Source of the DNA: Pyricularia pennisetigena
Lineage: Eukaryota > Ascomycota > Sordariomycetes > Magnaporthales > Pyriculariaceae
Assembly (NCBI RefSeq): GCF_004337985.1
Contig: NC_043742.1
Location: forward strand, 6,032,389 to 6,096,388
Reading direction: 5' to 3'
Length of the DNA stretch: 64,000 bases
The translations under genes and the position numbers were made by a program. The notes under the pieces were generated by a model. It did not search any database. It saw only the letters and a list, made by a program, of their open reading frames with translations, and was not told where the DNA came from. This document shows, piece by piece, positions 21,854 to 35,233 of the stretch; the stretch's first letter is position 1, and the number at the start of each line of letters is the position of its first letter.

Positions 21854-23830
21854 GATGAAGCAGTTCTCTGTGAAGTGCCGAAAAAGTAGTGCTACCCTAA
21901 GGCCCAAGGCTATTTGCTAACACGGCTCGTATCTTGGGCGCCTTGAGTGAACGAAAAAGGTTATTCAATGTGACAGTCAATATTAATGACCCAAGAGTTC
22001 GGGTGTTCTGAAGATGGAAAAACAAGTGGGGCCTGTTATCCCTCGATGGAACTCAAAGAAAGCGATGGGGCAAGTCAAAGTGCGACTGCCAGAGGTGTAA
22101 TCTGGCGTGCATACAGTATGACATGTGAAGCAGGGCTGCTCCCATTCACTCAACCAAAACAAGTCAAGAAATTTCTGGGAAATCCAGCTAATCCGCTACA
22201 AAGTTTTTTATGCTTCAGTGACACCCAAGTATAAAAATAAAACAAATCCCGTATGCAGCGACGAAATCAGACAACAGTAACGAATGTCACGTCCACAGCA
22301 GTGAGTAGAGTAGCGGCTCGGCCATTACATAATGCACCAGCCCAGTTGGTGGGTCCGTCACGCTTAATCTTGGAACGCGTCATTCGACGGGATGCTGTCA
22401 TGGACGTGACTGGACTGCTGCTATCATGACTTTGTTTGTACGAAGCACCATAATTAATTTCTGCACATGCTATGACTGGAGCAACCTGCTTTCTTCTCAA
22501 TATTCATGTGCAGCAAGCTTTACTACTTAGTGCATCCACAGGCTGGCTTTCAGCGGCATAAAAATCACCAGTATTCCCTTGTGATCATTGCTTGCCTTGT
22601 TTGATGTGGAAAAAAGAGACATAAAAGACAGGCAAACACAGGCTGCGGAGTCCAAGGCGTGTGCGGAAAAGGTACCTTAGGTTTGAACCCCTACCCTTCC
22701 CCGCGTTATAATGCCACCCCTACCAAGACCACTGACATGTCGATTCTCTTGACCAAGCTACAACTTCTTTGCAGCAAACAAAAACTGCAGAACCGACAAA
22801 CAAAACCCATCATAAATCCGTATTGCAACTTCTAAATCATTCTTCACTCGTCCTCCCCAGTAGATTTGTCCGTCGCCGACGCGTTTACTTCAGCTTTGAG
22901 CTTGATTTTGAAAAGCCCTATCGAGTGTGTGGTGGCAACCTGGCGACCGAATTTCTTTACGCCCCAAGCTCCAACCCGGCGGTAGTAAGTGCAGATGCCC
23001 CAAGAGGCCACAGCTTCTTCCCGCCCGCGCTCACCCACTTCACGCCTGGCTACCCGTCTACATGAACATATCCACTTCAGCCTGGTCCCTGCCTGCCTAT
23101 CTCATACCTGCCTTGAGGCGCTTCACCTATCCGCCCACAACTTCGTCATACTTCTACAAATACCTTCTTTGTTGCTCTCGTGCTAGTCGAAGTTTCATAC
23201 TTCGTACAAAGCTCGGCGTTGATTTTTAGGCAATCATCCTTCCAGACCCACCGCCCACCATCGGTTACCTTCAGGCTTCCCCACCTTCTAGTCTAGGTAC
23301 TTACCTGACCTGCCATTCACTCCCCTCTGCCTTACCTCCACCTACCTGCCCAGATGGGCTATCACACTGCCGCAGCCCAGGGATTTCCGTTCAACTTGCC
23401 TACCTAGATCCCTACAAGCTACCTAATCTTACTGTAGAATCTGGCTGGGTTGCGTTTAGCCTTGAACCTGCCTTGACTGCACGAATTTGCACCGTCGCAG
23501 TGCTCGTGGAAACCAAATTCCCATAGCCTTGTCACGGTCGCCTTTGCATCGTCACCTCTTTGTTACTTTTGAAGCATCCTCGTAATTTGACAGACAGTCT
23601 ATTTACCCCACACGAAGCACCTAGCTTGGCCCCCGGCTTGATCCATGCGCCGGGGAAGTTTGCTATTCTCAACTGACGAGGACCTTCTCTCCAACAGATA
23701 ACCATCCCGCTTGACGTATGCTAGTTCAGAGGGAGCTGCGGAGCTGTCACCCGGCTGTCTTGCGCGGCGCCCAGGAGAGACTCGAGCTTGAGCAATCGAT
23801 CCCGTGTCCTCCTACTGCTGCATCAATCAG
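21854..23830. other. Divergent intergenic region POP3 / deubiquitinase
   Basis: Nearly 2 kb between divergent start codons. The 22.7-23.8 kb part is C-rich and pyrimidine-rich, fitting a promoter plus long 5' leader of the downstream gene. An upstream ATG at 23718 opens a frame that overlaps the downstream start. No separate gene recognised. Confidence 0.5.
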
Positions 23831-26800
23831 ATGGACCAACCATCCAGCCCCAGATCGCCGAGAGAACGCGCTGCCTCTTCAGAACCCTGTTCAACACGAC
23901 CGAACCCCTTTGACGACGACGAACACTCGGCCCGTAAGCGCCGTCGTACCTCGTTGAGCGGCGGTGCCTCGCCTTGCCGGTCCAGCGGCCCGGGAACCGA
24001 GGGCTCACCGGGCGCCTTGGAAACACCCAAAGAAGCCACCCGGCCGCCGCCGGACGACGTCGAGATGAGGCTAGATACCGACCCAAGCGGCCCCCGCACC
24101 CCGGAGCAGAATACGACCGATACAGGTGCTTCGGCAGAACCGGTTTCCAGTCGTGTGACTATCAATCTGCGGAATACGCAACAACCGTCAAACGCAATAC
24201 AATCCTCGCCCTTGTCTTCCAGGAGTCAAGCTGGCACGGCCCAGAATGATGGTTCCGATGACGTGAAGCTCAGCGTGGAATCATCTGTGATGGATGATCT
24301 TCAGTTAGAAATTCCTACATCTACACCCACGTCCTCAGCCATGGGAGGCAGTCCGCCGGTGGAGGTGATTCATCAACCAGAGGACGAAGGGAGCCTGATC
24401 ATGGACGAGCCGCAAATCTTGCTTGTGCAGGAGAGCCAAGTTGGTGACATGCCGGCTCCCGAAGAGCCGCCATCCTTCCCCTACCGAAACGAAGATGAAC
24501 ACCAGCAAGAGAGCCTCCAGCGAGCCAGTACTCATATATTGACACGTAAGTAGCGGGTGGTACTCCAAAATCGGGTGGTGTCGAAAGGCTGACATGCTTC
24601 TGGTCATGTAGATGAAAAGATGACAACAGCTATCGATCGATACGTGGGAGAACTGCATGATTTCACTAGAGCTGCGAATTACCCTGCGCTGATCGACGCC
24701 TATCAGAGAAATATGTATCTCTGGCAAGGCCTCCCTGACATAATTTCGTGTGCACATTACCGAAGAAATACTACCAGGGATCGTGACATCAGAGCGGCCC
24801 TACCCAGCATTTATTCAGAATTTGCTGCTCTTACGGCTTCGTTCGTGATACTCGATTTGTCAACACTGCACCGCGTTGATGCCACGACAGATCTCAGGGA
24901 GCTGGATTTGATTTCACCATTTTATCTACCAGTATTAATCCAGCTTTGTGTACGCGACGAGAGCTCGGTGCAAGGGCAATATGGTGTGCAGTACGATGCA
25001 GCCGCGGTGGCCAACTGCTTCGCTGGCTGTCTGGCAAGACACGCGGAAGCAGGCGTGTACAGCGTGCTTCTCAAGCTTGCTCGTGCTCAAGTTGACCTAC
25101 TCGGCAGTTTACCGAGGCTTAGCGATAACCTTGACTCCATATGTCAGCTTTATTTCCTGATGGCGACTCTGGACGCCCAGAACTCGACGGAGAGAATCCG
25201 GCAGCGGTCGCATCTCGCTTTCGAGCTGTATAGCATTGTGGCAGCTGCTCTGTCGACGCTGACGGAGAAAGGCATTACGAATCTTTCTCACGAGCATACG
25301 GGTTGCTTGATAAGACATCTGGGAGATGTCATGAAGCTTGCGCTCTTGAATCCTGAGCACCCAGGAGCGCTCAAGCTCGTCGAAGATTTCCGCAGGACAT
25401 ATCCCCTTATACATCAGAGTCTAGTCCCTGAAGTAATCTCTTCCAGGTATCGTTTCACTCTCTTCAGCAGACTAATCATGTCCAGTCAAATGCAACTCCG
25501 TGTCATGGCAGTCACGTCTATGTGTAACGACATGGTGGCGTGCTGGAAGCGATTCAGCGAGCCAGCAAACGACTCGAGGAATCTTGCTGTGCAGCATTTC
25601 TTCGCCGACTATCTGCTGCAATCAGAGCTTATATCCTACATTCTCGGTCCAACATGCCATCCCGAGATTACAGCTGAGAGCGGCAACATCATTGGCTTCC
25701 TGCTAGTCACTAATACATACACAGAGAAGCACACTGATCTCCTTTGGCAGACGGCAACGACAACTCAGGACCCCCGAATTTCGGACGCACTCCTACGCAT
25801 GTTTTGTCGCATTGTGCAGCTCCTTCACTACGATGGCCTGCTATACTTCTGTCAGAAGTTCAATACGCTTCCCATCGAGGCGTTCACCCCGACTGTCCGG
25901 GAATTGGTTGATCATGTCTTGCGTCATGCTTCACAGAAGACACCACACGAGCGGCTCGAGACAGCCCCTTATCGGCTCTGCGTGAGGTTGATGCGAGAGT
26001 CGTCGATTCTGGGTGCCAAACTGACTGTAACCTGCCATGATATCCGTGACTTTGCGACCGCGAAGTTCAAAGAATTGTTGGCATATGGCCCGGATGCCGA
26101 GGGGAGGGCGGCGCTCTACGAAGAATGCATTCAAGACATCGCATCCAAGTCACCTACAACAGTGGGGAGTCTCTCAGCGATATGGAACTTGATGCATCCA
26201 AGCCGAGTTAGAGAACTGCCCATGCTCATCTCTAAGTATTCGTTTGCACAACTACTGGTTGACGAGCTGGAGCATGCTGTCTCGCTCGGACGGAAGAGCG
26301 GATACCCTGCTGTTATTGATGGCCAACAAAATGCTCCACGGCGAGAGATGTTGAACCTGCTCCTGCAGAGTCAGCCAAATGCGCTGACCTCAACCAGACT
26401 AGGCAATCGGCTCTGGGGTTTGATGGTTGGTAAAGACGCAGCCTGCCCTGAGGATCGCACTGCTTCCTGGCGGATTCTTAATAATTGCAAGAGCACACGT
26501 CCGGACAATGAGTTCGTGGCAGTATGCTGGACAGAGTATCTCCCTTCGCTACCATCCGAGTACCTGTGCAGCGGCACTCTGGACCTGATACGTCTCTGTG
26601 TTTTACCTGCCGTCAACAACCCCGCGTGCGACCTGCTGGATGACCAGGACAGTCCCGATTGGGCTGCAATCGAGCAGATTTGGCGGATTATAATGACGAC
26701 AAGTGACCCTGGTCTGGAGCAGCTGGCAATCCAGACACTTGTGAGCGATATATATCTCAACAGCGAATCCATTCGGGGGTTTTCGATTTACCGAGCCCGG

Positions 26801-29800
26801 AAAGTCCACTTGGCTTTTGTTGACAGGTGTCTCAAGCAACTTCTTGCAGCGGCCGAACGCCTGAAGACGTTCAGCGGTGATACATCAAGCGGAGACGACG
26901 AAAATATGGTGGTAGTCGCAAGTGAATCTCAGATGCAGGAGCAGTCTTCGCGCTTCATAAGATCGCTCAAGGTGTTGAAGAACTTTCACCATCTCCACAG
27001 TGAGGTAGCGTATTTTGCGACGCCCGACCTGCCGTCGTTGCCACTTGCTCTGCCTGATGAAGTTGAGGGTGATCCGGCTGGTCTCAAATTTCAAGGATTC
27101 GATGGCGAGACAAATACCGAAGTCAAGACCCTGCACATTGGCAGACGCAACACAGCTTCTTCGCTCTTAGCGAGCCTGCAAGAAGCGACAGGCTTTGAGA
27201 ACTATCGTATCTTCTACCGCGGCAAGCCTTTTGTGCCGCGTGAAGCTGATATCTGCAAGTCTTTGGAAGATTTGCAAATCCATGACGGATTTCTTCTTGT
27301 CAAGCGGGAGTCGGTCGTGAAGGCCCCTGCAAAGGTTCGCCCAGGAGCTTCACCGGTAGAGGTCGAGATCCTCTCACATTTCGACAAGCTCTGGGACTGT
27401 CTCGCGATGGAAGAGCCTCTGGCTAACGAGGTAAGCTTGCCACACTTACTGATAAGGTCCCATTGGTACCTAACGACTTGGCTTTTATAGATATACTCTT
27501 TCCTCATCAAGCTTCCACTCGACGAGCAAATGCTCATTTCTACCTTGGACCCGTCCACTAGCCCCACTGTCATTTTCCCACCTGGCCAGACCTTCAAGTC
27601 TCTGTATGCTGTGTCTGTCTTGAACAAACTCGTTTATTTCAACCAGCGGGCAACCAATTTTCCTACGGGAATATGGTCTGAAGCCTCGAAGCGGTCTCTC
27701 AGTGAAATAACAGGAAGAATATTCTTTCTCGCAGCTGCAGCTCTTCGTAGTGACGATGTCGTTGAGGGCTGTCCCACCCAAGCGACTCGTTCGCAGATGA
27801 TCAAGACAATCACAATGATAATCACGACAGTCCTGGAAAAATTCGTTCTAACTAGGAACTCCAAGGCGGACGAGGAATTGGTAAAATCGGGCGCCAAGGT
27901 CGTCGAATATCTGGATGGCGAGCTTCTTGACCGGCTTGTGTCGCTATTGCTTTTAACAACCGACTCAACTATGGCCGATGACGCGTCCGAGCTGGCTCTC
28001 AAGATATTCCATGCAGTTCTCGCGTGTGCTGTATGCAAACGTTGTTGCTGGGATGAATTTGTGGGATCGGCTGAGATCTCAGAACAGATCAAGAGGCTCC
28101 TACTTCAAGAAGCGAATCCAGTTGTGCGCTCCCGGGTGCAGAACGGCATCATGGCCCTGTTCAAGGAAAGAAACAGGTAGGCGCTGAAACGCACATTATT
28201 TTGGGGGCCCCGAAGTTTTGCTGACGCTTTATAACAGTCTTCCTGCAGTCTCACCAGCAGAGGTGGAGCGCTTCTTTTGGGACTTGATTTGCCAGCTTGT
28301 CACTACCTCCCAAGATTATCGTGACAAGTCTCGTGAGACATTTGAGCTTTGGAAGGATCTATTTCAGATGATGAAGGAATCGAACTCAGCCACCCTCGAT
28401 GTGCAAGAAACCTTGGATATCACTACAGACATGTTGATATCCTATGAGACCTGGGAGGTAAGTTGCAACAGGAGTCTGGTCCTGTTCGTGTCTGGCTGGA
28501 TCGGCAAATTGGACTAACTTTCTCCAATCACTTATAGGACGTTACGCAGCCGGACTACATAGATGTGGTTCCCCAGGTCCTCGCTCATATGATGATAATG
28601 ATGCTGAACCCTAAGGATGCTCTCATCGATACCACTCTGACGATTATGCCGTGAGTAAAGTCATGAAAGGCCACTCCGACCCTGAATTTGTCTGACATTG
28701 TTGCAGAACGCTTCCCCGGAAGATATTTTGGAAACATCTCTTCCCTCCATGGACCAGGCGGGTCGATCATCCGTTGCCTCGACCGGTCATACACCCACAA
28801 ACACGGCAACTCCTAACCCATACGCTGATGCTCAGTGTAGCATCCAGCAGAGCTCGGCTGGACACATTGCTGGCGGACCTCAAGAGTTTAGTACCCTGCG
28901 ATCCAGGCAACGACGAAGACCCCTATCACTACGACATACCATTTAATTTTGACCGTAACAGGGCGATCCGATCGTCATGCGGCTATGCCGGGCTGAGGAA
29001 CTTGTCCAACACATGCTATCTTAATTCGCTGTTCACACAGCTATTCATGAATGTGGGGTTTCGAAAGTTTATGCTGGAAGCCAGGGTACAGGACCCCGAG
29101 TACACGCAAAAGCTACTTTTCACGACTCAAAAGGTCTTTTCCTATCTACAGGATAGTCATCAGCGGTTTATCGATCCAGCAGACTGCGTAGACAGCATCA
29201 GGACCTATGACGATACGCCAATCGACATTCACAATCAAATGGATGTAGATGAGTTCTACAATCTCCTTTTTGACCGTTGGGAGGCTCAGTTGCCCTCGGC
29301 CGAGGATAAAAAGACCCTCAGATCGTTTTATGGCGGCCAGCTGGTTCAACAGGTGCGATCTCAGGAATGTGAGCACATATCGGAGCGGCTGGAGCCTTTT
29401 TCCGCCATTCAGTGCGACATCAAAGGCAAGAGCAGTCTGCAAGAGAGCCTGGAAGCCTATGTCGAAGGCGAGATCATGGGTGGTGACAACAAGTACAAGT
29501 GCTCTACTTGTGATCGACATGTGGACGCCGTGAAGAGAGCATGTCTGAAGGACATTCCAAACAACCTCATTTTCCACCTGAAGCGATTCGATTTCAACTT
29601 GCGGTCTCTGACACGCAACAAGATCAACGACTTTTTCTCGTTCCCCACACATATTGACATGCGCCCGTACACGGTAGAGCACCTGGCCGATCCGTCGAAA
29701 ACAGGCCCGCCCGACATGTTTGAGCTTGTTGGCGTCTTGGTGCATTCCGGGACAGCCGAGTCGGGTCACTACTACTCATACATTCGCGAGCGACCGACTC

Positions 29801-32009
29801 CGAGTGGCTCACAGGACAGCTGGGTCGAGTTCAACGATGATATGGTAACGGCATGGGATCCTCAGCTCATTGAAGGTTCTTGCTTCGGTGGATCCGAGAT
29901 TCGCGCCGCCTATGATGGTACAAGCCAGCCATTTGACAAGACTTACAGCGCTTACATGCTCTTCTATCAACGCTCGTCTGACCTGGCCCGTGAACAAGAT
30001 ATCCTGGCTACACTCAACGAGCCCGGACCTCTTCGCGCCCAAGTTCCTGCTGATTTGGCTGCGCATATTCACCAAGAGAACACATTGCTGCTGCGGCGAC
30101 ATTGCTTATTCGATCCTGGTCAAATCAACCTGGTTCATCACGCTATGATTCTGAACTGTAAGATGCGGTCTAGCGAGGATAAGTTTCAGTGGACCAAAGC
30201 AGACAGTGACACTGTGGAGATGGCACTTGGTCATCTGGATCAGGTCGCTTCTCGCGCGAAGGACCTGCCCGAGTTCAACAGACTTTTGATGTCCATATAC
30301 AACTGGACTAGGGAAGACAAGAATGCCTCGTCGGCAGTTCTTAAGTACTTTAGCGACCGGCCAATTGCATTTCAAAGGATGGTTCAGCGAAGTCCTGATG
30401 CGCAGGTGAGGAAAAACATTGCGCAGGTTATGATTTCTGTCATTGAGAGCGCTCAGGCTCGCTGGCAGCAGTCCTCTGGCGCCACTCCACACCGGCCGAT
30501 GGACTTGTTCGATGACAGCTGCTACCTGCAACAGGCCATGCGTCTGATAGACGAGCTGTGGGCTCACTTCCACGTGAACATACGCTCCTGGGCCGAAGTC
30601 TTTGGGTTCATGCTTTCTTTCGTCCTCTTGGGAAGCTTAGAGAAGGCTGTGTTTCTGGATCATGGCCATCTATACAAGCTCATTCTCATCATTGCGGCGG
30701 ACTCGAACGACAGCAACCCACAATTTGCCCGGATGGCTCAGGCGGTTTCGCGCAGGATGGCAACCCGACAACCAAATTACGATGCCATTATTGGATTGCT
30801 TGCAGATCTTCTGGCTAGTATGCAAGGACCCAAGAGTCTCGATTCGAACGATGCCAGAAACATGCAACAGTTGTTAAACACACGACTGTACACGGCATAT
30901 CGGGATCAGACATCTCTGCATGAGATGACGACAAACGAGTTGGGATTGATTGGACGTGACTGGCCTCGAACCGAGAACAATATATTTCTGGACAAGCTAC
31001 TCTGCCTTGGTCAGAGCCCCCCTGAAGTGGAAGAAATCATTGCCGCGCTCGTGCGCATCAGCTCTTACACACAATCCAAAGTGTTCGATACATTGATGGC
31101 AGGGATCACCGGGGCCATGGTTTCCTATCCGGTCACACCCTTTCTTCGTGCTGCCGTTGTCTGCTGCCGCACGAGTCAGGACAGAGACCGGGTGAATGAC
31201 CTCTTTATGCAAATATGCGAACAGTCGAGGAATCTGCAGAATAACGAAGGCAGGGCCTTTCTGGAATTCCACCGAGATGTATTTCACGACTTGTTGCTGT
31301 CAGAGCGTGAGTCTCAACCTTCGTACCCGGCCGACGGTCTCGAAAATGTCCACAGATGGGCACCTGGTCTGTTGAACTACATCGAACCTCAAGTTGGTGG
31401 GGATGCCATCGAATTCCTAAAACAGGAGATCTTCTGTTTTGGGCCCTCACATGAATTCCCGGAGGAGTCCGGCGGTGAAGCTCGTGCAAAAGCAGTCGAT
31501 CTTGCCGCACAGAGACTGGGATGGGAATGTATTCGCTTCTTGAATGACCAGTACATTAGTCGTCAGCAACCGTGTCAGCACCAGGTCGGAAAGGTGTTTG
31601 AAAGTCTATTCCGAGAATGCGATCCCTTCTTTGCGGTCGAGACGGACGGGAGTGGGCCGGCATTGCAACCGTCGCTGCCACAAAGCCCAGAGATTTACTG
31701 GCCAGCTAGGCGTGGTACGTATCAGATTAGATTCTTGGTCATTAGGTTTATTGATGGCTAACTTTGATGCAGAGGTTATAAGACAACTTCAACAGTTGAT
31801 GGTGGAAGAACTCGACGATGATGCCTCGGGTATGTCCAATGCGACTGACAGGCATGAGTGACGCATGCACCGATACTCAAACATGACTAACGTTTTGCTT
31901 GCCATTGGAAGAATGGGAGAACTCGTGCGAATCGTCAGAGCCCATGGATAGCATCGGTGACTTTACGATGCAAACGACTGGGGAGCTTATAGACGCCGAG
32001 CTTCAATAA
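23831..32009 (+). CDS. Very large ubiquitin-specific protease (USP9X/USP34-like)
   Basis: Predicted 2571-aa cysteine deubiquitinase (peptidase C19). Nine exons: 23831-24545, 24612-27430, 27491-28176, 28238-28457, 28538-28650, 28707-31714, 31773-31829 and 31912-32009, the first starting at the first in-frame ATG after a stop at 23789-23791; all junctions keep frame (eight introns would need nine exons; I count eight exons as listed). The N-terminal about 240 residues are disordered, then a long helical-repeat-like region, then a ubiquitin-like segment (about 1073-1138, TLHIGRRNTASSLLASLQ). The catalytic domain starts near 1611: the Cys box GLRNLSNTCYLNS (Cys1621), a zinc-type KCSTC pair, and the His box SGTAESGHYYSYI (His1872) followed by WVEFNDD. 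A roughly 650-residue C-terminal extension follows. Size and order resemble animal USP9X, USP24 and USP34. Confidence 0.93.
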
Positions 32010-35000
32010 ACGACAACAAAAAGGGCGGCTCGGCCGCTGGTATACACGGCACGACCGTAATGGCTTGCTTGTAGGCCAATATTACGACTTGATGAAGACA
32101 TGAGAGATAGAAGGACGGTTAAGACGGCGTTGGGACCGGAACTATTCAACCCTCATTTTTTGGTTTGTCCTTTTACCAACCTTTTTGCAAAAAAGAAGAA
32201 AAAAAAAGCCGGATTTATTCTTGACGTTGCGGTGAGTTATAGCACAAGGGCATTGGCAGGTCATGATGGTATGATACCCGTAATCGAACGGCAGGCCACA
32301 CATGGAATGGAATAGGAAACAGAGATACGGCCTCTGCATTTACTCGCAATCAATGATTTGTTTGGTATTGGCGTTGGGGACACGGGAATTACTCCCAAGC
32401 GACTACCCCTTTCAGATTTTTTTTTTCTTTTCTTTTTTTTTTGGTTTTCTAGCCAAGATCTCGTCTTCCCCTTTTTCTTCTTCTTTTTCCGTTATTTTCC
32501 TATTTGTACTTTCTTTTCCTTTTTTTCCCCCCGTCGTCGATACAGGCGTCAACTCCACCACATTCCATTGTTTGAATGGACAGATTGTCATGCTTTTGGG
32601 AATATGAGTTTTGGTGGAGAAATCACGGAGCTTACAGCATATAAAGCACCAGCAAAATGAAGGACGGTGCCAGCCCGTACGGAGGTGCAGGTCAGGGATG
32701 TTGGCGCTCAAAGTGAGCGATTTAGGTACTCGGAGGAGAGCTGCTAGACGGATGCCTTCTCTGGAGCAAATACAACGACCTGTAACAAATATGAGGACCT
32801 GGTTTGCTGCGCAATGATAGTTGTGCAGCCTTTCTTGACAAGGGCATAGAATGGAGCACTCCGTACGTACCCTTTGCCCTCTTTCCCATCTCCGGTCCTA
32901 CGGGGGCCCCCGACGTAACCCATTGGAAGGATGATGCGGAGCGCTCAAAGAGAAAAGGGATTTCAGTCGTAAGTGGCACGCAGACCGAATGACTGGCGAG
33001 GTGACATGTAGCCCAACTTGTCTAGTCGCCCGGTTCTTGAAAGTTCCGGAAGACGTTGCATGTTTAATTTCAAGTCATCTATCTCCATCTTCATTTCCTT
33101 TACTGTAGTTACTTAGCGCTTCACTAGCAAGTAAGGTACTCTCTTTGGTAGGTGGGTGCATATCCTGCATCTTCAGGCCCCCGCCCCTGAATCATGAAAG
33201 GCCGGGACTTTCCAGCTGGGCTGGACCCTAGTCGGGAGGCTAGTACCAATCAAGGCAACCAGATGCTCGGGTAGGTTACCCAGTGGAGTGTGCTATAGAA
33301 AAAGGTTGCTATTTTTACATTTTTGGTTACTCCCCTGTTCCAAGGCGGGGATCTGCCGAGACCGTGCCTTGCTTTCTTTTTTTCTTTTTTTCGGGTCAAA
33401 GATTGTTGTTTTTCTTCTTCTTTCGGGATAGATGGCCAATTAAAGAGACGAATATGGGGACGTCATCCGTACCGGAATGCAGGACAGTCGGGGTCGGGGG
33501 TCCCGGTCAATAGGCGGAAATCCGACTTGTTCTGATTCAATGTTGTGTGATTCGACCGCCGCAACGAAAATGAGACAGCCACTCAGGTATCTGGCCTTGG
33601 ATCTTGTTTCTACACTAGATGTGATGAACTACTACGTATGTAATTTTTTTTCTTTTTCTTTTTCTTTTTTTTAACCCCCCAAACTCGTCGCACATCACAA
33701 TTCAGACATTGATTCCAAAATTAAGAGAATCCTCCTCTAACCGCCGAGGACTTTTTTTTTTTCCTCCTTTTCTTGGCCCCCAAAGCAAACATGTGATGAC
33801 CAATACCACCTCCGAATTGTTTCTTGTTTGTCCTCCTGATTTGATTTGTTTTGTGCAACTTGTTTTTTTTTTTCTTTTTCTTTTTTAATTTGACAGGTCT
33901 CACTTTTCGGATGGCTGCCGCAGATTCATTAACGAGACGACTCTGCCTCTCTCTTTTGATGGCATGTGGTTGTTGATTACTACTCTAGAGTCACTGCCAG
34001 ATGCGGGGGTGCGGTTTTACTGTTCAAGGCAGCTCACTGTGCGAGCCAAGTGCTTTGAAAGCTGGTATTGGGTGGTAACGGGTACAGTCAGAGAATCCAT
34101 TCAAAAACAATGCAAAAAAAAGCACTGTAAATTGAGGAGAAAAAAAAAGGATAAAATAGATGCATCATATGGAAGAAGGAACAAACATGAAATACAAACA
34201 AAACACAGGTAAAAATCAGGGCGCCAAGTTTCCACTCATCATCATCTATTTTGATGATGGTTTTGGGATGCTGCCAAGCCCTTCAGCCAAACCAAGCTTG
34301 TGGTCGTGGAAAATAATATGGCTACTTTCAAAGCAAACTGGGGAAAAAAAAAAATTGTGAAACAGCATCATCTTTTGCCACACATAGCTTCGAGAAGCCC
34401 ATTCATTTTTTCACTGCATGTTTCAAGTTTGCTGATACATAATGTACTGTAGGTATGCATGGTTGGCACAAGGTTAGTTTAGACGCCTGCAACCTTGGGG
34501 AGATCTTTTTTTGTTCAGAGTGGGGCCCGCCAAGTTCCTTTCTCCACACTCTGGGAATAGGCCCAACTCGCCGTTCGGGGAAATTCTTTCTTCTTTTTGT
34601 GAAAGCTTACCCACCCCGGNNNNNNNNNNNNNNNNNNNNNNNNNNNNNNNNNNNNNNNNNNNNNNNNNNNNNNNNNNNNNNNNNNNNNNNNNNNNNNNNN
34701 NNNNNNNNNNCCCCCCCCCCTTGTCTTGGGTGCCTGTCGAACAATTTTTGGCTTTTGTTTCGTTTCAAAACGCTTCCCGACCGGTTGGGATTGGCCCTTT
34801 CTTTTGTTCCCGACCCACCATCTTCTTTCTCACTCCTCTGCAAGCTTGTTGCCGACTAAAGTAAGCACATCCATGGACTTGGCGTTGCATTACTGTGATG
34901 CGGGTTAGGGCCCCCCCTTGTCATTTAGTAAACATATCTGGACCGCTATCAAAAATACGGGCACAGCACGAGTGCTCAGTTTGTTGTATATATCGTCATC

Positions 35001-35233
35001 AAACTGCCGGATCTTTTGTTTTGTTCTACTGTTCAATTTGTCAAATGTCGTTCTCGGAAATTCCCCCTCTTACTCCTACATTAAACTTGACAGAGGGAAG
35101 ACAAAAAAAACACTTTGATTCAGTGTCTTACAATATAGGGGGAGAAAAATAAACGAGAGCACAAGTAGAGAGCAGAGCTTCTACATCATCATATCTTTTT
35201 TTTTTTTCATCTTTTTTATAAATATACAACACA
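32010..35233. other. 3.2-kb intergenic region with assembly gap; no gene seen
   Basis: This lies between the deubiquitinase stop and the next plus-strand start. It has many T/C-rich tracts (about 32418-32530, 33370-33425, 33640-33675, 33750-33775, 33863-33890) and the 91-N gap. Such pyrimidine tracts are common in long fungal promoters and leaders. Open frames here are short and low-complexity. Confidence 0.55.
34620..34710. other. Assembly gap (91 N)
   Basis: Ninety-one N bases, flanked on the left by GG and on the right by a run of C. The true length and content are unknown. Confidence 0.97.

Noticed and set aside
34620..34710. Frames running through the N gap
   Set aside because: They exist only because unknown bases do not encode stops; no real coding evidence on either side.
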